Shown here one piece after another: positions 62,505 to 64,000 of a stretch of DNA of 64,000 nucleotides. The notes under the pieces are model-generated. The model made no database searches. It was given only the letters and a program-made list of their open reading frames with translations, and was not told where the DNA came from. Numbering within the stretch: position 1 is the first letter of the stretch; each line of letters begins with the position of its first letter. The DNA is from Bacillota bacterium (GTDB taxonomy: Bacteria; Bacillota; Sulfobacillia; Sulfobacillales; Sulfobacillaceae), in NCBI GenBank assembly GCA_021784595.1, contig JAJYHT010000017.1, positions 1 through 64,000 on the forward strand, in the 5' to 3' direction. Position numbers and translations under genes: made by a program.

Positions 62505-62903
62505 CTAAAAGGTGAAGGTGGGTTGTCCTTCGGATTTGGTCAGAAATCCAGCGACACCCATTACATCATCAAATATTGCGCTTAGGTCAGCTAATGTCCA
62601 GTGGTAAACATCCATCACAAGACCGCAGGCGTAAATTTTTACCTCTCCAAAGTCTTTAGCCTGTTGGAATAGCTCAATGAAACTTTGGCCACCGGTTTCT
62701 TCAATTCGTTTTGCTACGGGGCCTTTGATAATCGAGGCCTCGGCTACCTGGGGATCTTTATGAAATGCCGGCAAAGCTTCCATAGACACAAAGATGTTTA
62801 CGGTTTTACCGTAACTGCTGGCCACGGCCGAGAGCATCGCTGCAGCATGCAGGCGACTATATTCTCCGGAGATCAGCATTAAGTTCATCGTTTCTTCGGC
62901 CAT
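62505..62903 (-). CDS. DsrE-family sulfurtransferase-like protein
   Basis: A 132-residue DsrE/DsrF-like protein with an alpha/beta fold. The region V-S-M-E-A-L-P-A-F-H-K-D and I-Y-A-C-G-L-V-M-D is conserved; the cysteine in the latter is the likely persulfide carrier. TAGGAGGTG precedes the ATG. It is the first gene of the sulfur operon with tusA, sqr and DUF1641. A broken paralogue lies at 17104-17358. Confidence 0.9.
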   Translation of the reverse strand: MAEETMNLMLISGEYSRLHAAAMLSAVASSYGKTVNIFVSMEALPAFHKDPQVAEASIIKGPVAKRIEETGGQSFIELFQQAKDFGEVKIYACGLVMDVYHWTLADLSAIFDDVMGVAGFLTKSEGQPTFTF

Positions 62904-63270
62904 TGAGACACCTCCTAAAAATTTTCCCGCCAATCGCAATTTATTCTACCACCCGGGGTACGATATATAAATACCGGTACAGCGGGATAATTAGAGGCGT
63001 AATTAGTTAATTTTTTCACGTACCCAGGTAGGGTATATGGATCATTGCCCATAATTATTGTAATTATTAGTAGGGATTCGGTGTTTGCAGCGAGTCTCTT
63101 AGGGCCCTATTATCGTTGCCTTTGGCAAGGGAGATTATGCGGCCTATAGACTGGCTGCGGTTCTCCCTTCGGATCCATGCAAGGCCTCGTCATAGTCGCG
63201 GAAACACTGGTGCTTGCTTAACGTGCACCGAGTAGTGGACTTTTTTGGTGTCCGCTGATAAAATAAAGCC
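62904..63270. other. Intergenic region between divergent genes
   Basis: This AT-rich region precedes the sulfur operon on the minus strand and the DruA-like gene on the plus strand. A TAGAAT-like -10 lies near 62943-62948 on the minus strand. TAGTGGAC and GTGTCC near 63232-63252 could be part of an insertion sequence end, but no full inverted repeat is visible because the other end is outside the window. Confidence 0.4.
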
Positions 63271-64000
63271 ATGCATACAGAAGCAGCGATAATCCGAGGT
63301 CAGGTGTTCTCCGCATGGACAAGGTCTCTGCATGTGCGGCCGATTCAGCCGGACGAGCGCGAAGCGTGGCGGACGTTAATGGCGAGGCATCACTATCTGG
63401 GATTTCGCGGACTGGTCGGGGAATCGCTGTATTATGTCGCGTGTGTCGAGAACGAATGGGTGGCCTTGCTGGGATGGGCCGCCGCAGCCTGGATGTGCCG
63501 GCCTCGGGATCAGTGGATTGGGTGGACCCGCGCCCAGCAATGGGCGCGCCTGCGCTTTGTCGTAAACAATGCGCGATTCCTGATTTTACCGGATGTGCGG
63601 GTACCGAATTTAGCGTCGAAAGTGCTCGCGCTCAATACCCGGCGCCTGAGCGCCGATTGGCAGGCCGTCTACGGTCATCCGGTCGTGCTGGCCGAAACCT
63701 TCGTGGATCCTGCCCGCTTCGCGGGCACGAGTTATCGAGCCGCGGGGTGGCAGTACTTAGGAGACACGCAGGGATTCGCCCGTCATCACCATCGATACGT
63801 GCGGCACGGCCATCCGAAAGGCCTGTGGATTAAGGCGTTGGACCCGGATGGTCCGGCGGTCCTGCAGGCGCCCTTTCTCTCGGCCGCGTTGACGCAGGGG
63901 GCGCTCACCATGTTGGATTTTAATGCCTTGAATTGGAGTGGTCCGGGCGGGTTGCGAGAGCGCCTGACCCATTTGACCGACCCTCGCCACCGACGGGGGA
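63271..64000 (+). CDS. DUF4338 (DruA-like) protein running into an ISAs1-type transposase, 3'-truncated by window edge
   Basis: The frame is open from the ATG to the window end (243 codons seen). The first ~190 residues show the DUF4338/DruA pattern: R-H-H-Y-L-G-F, V-G-E-S-L-Y-Y-V, W-I-G-W-T, N-N-A-R-F-L-I-L-P-D-V, N-L-A-S-K-V-L-A-L and E-T-F-V-D followed by G-T-S-Y-R-A-A-G-W. The last residues, L-R-E-R-L-T-H-L-T-D-P-R-H-R-R-G, match the start of ISAs1/H-repeat transposases. Such fusions are seen in mobile elements. The DNA here is clearly richer in G+C than its left neighbours, which suggests transfer. Confidence 0.8.
   Translation, partial: MHTEAAIIRGQVFSAWTRSLHVRPIQPDEREAWRTLMARHHYLGFRGLVGESLYYVACVENEWVALLGWAAAAWMCRPRDQWIGWTRAQQWARLRFVVNNARFLILPDVRVPNLASKVLALNTRRLSADWQAVYGHPVVLAETFVDPARFAGTSYRAAGWQYLGDTQGFARHHHRYVRHGHPKGLWIKALDPDGPAVLQAPFLSAALTQGALTMLDFNALNWSGPGGLRERLTHLTDPRHRRG

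Noticed and set aside
63315-63833. 172-codon plus-strand frame at the right end
   Set aside because: It is a shadow of the DUF4338 gene, which is in another frame and has clear family motifs.

Overview
The window is chromosomal DNA of moderate G+C from a Gram-positive acidophile-type bacterium, most likely a Sulfobacillus-like member of the Firmicutes. The evidence is strong AGGAGG-type ribosome binding sites with many TTG and GTG starts, a Bacillus-like MntR, MinC, two D,D-carboxypeptidases, HtrA, and many genes of sulfur metabolism. The organism is inferred from gene content; no rRNA or other phylogenetic marker is present.

Layout. 1-9.9 kb holds a cut-off diguanylate cyclase, an ISL3-type transposase homologue without its catalytic residues, a DMT exporter, a peptide-binding lipoprotein, a MerR/MFS operon and small membrane or metallo-hydrolase genes. 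10-16 kb holds a soluble P-type-ATPase-like HAD protein, a selenium-binding/methanethiol oxidase protein, a tiny metal-binding ORF, a DUF420 protein, an esterase and the cysH-sat sulfate assimilation operon. 16-25 kb is an accessory, partly decayed region: a structured non-coding stretch, a Rex operator in front of an orphan membrane protein, a broken DsrE gene, transposase debris, a sensor kinase/response regulator/PepSY operon, a polyprenyl-phosphate sugar transferase and a broken PQQ-propeller lipoprotein. Two diverged copies of one ~155-175 bp repeat lie in inverted orientation around the PepSY/two-component/sugar-transferase block.

25-35 kb holds two convergent D,D-carboxypeptidases, mntR, a HAD phosphatase, a metallo-beta-lactamase protein, sqdB (UDP-sulfoquinovose synthase), a peroxiredoxin whose catalytic cysteine codon is an in-frame UGA, a methyltransferase, a cupin, and the Fe-S assembly pair mrp/DUF59. 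35-48.5 kb holds a quinoprotein-like propeller with a C-terminal haem c site plus a small cytochrome c, a run of GNAT/PIG-V/Dpm1/GtrA/ThrE genes, nudix, minC, an isolated TraG/VirD4-type ATPase with a replication-relaxation-like partner, and phosphomannomutase. 48.5-60 kb holds an NCS1 permease, HtrA, a lone receiver domain, a second Rex-box-controlled membrane protein, a CoA-transferase and a glpX-rho-regulator-kinase operon. 60-63 kb is a sulfur-trafficking operon (dsrE-like, tusA, sqr-like, DUF1641 with 74-residue tandem repeats). The right edge cuts a DUF4338 (DruA-like) gene that runs into an ISAs1-type transposase N-terminus.

Taken together, the window serves inorganic sulfur chemistry (sulfide/persulfide handling, sulfate activation and reduction, sulfolipid precursor, methanethiol), envelope and glycolipid synthesis, redox control and Fe-S assembly. 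The most notable observations are the probable selenocysteine peroxiredoxin, two perfect Rex operators before orphan membrane genes, and the decayed 16-25 kb island.
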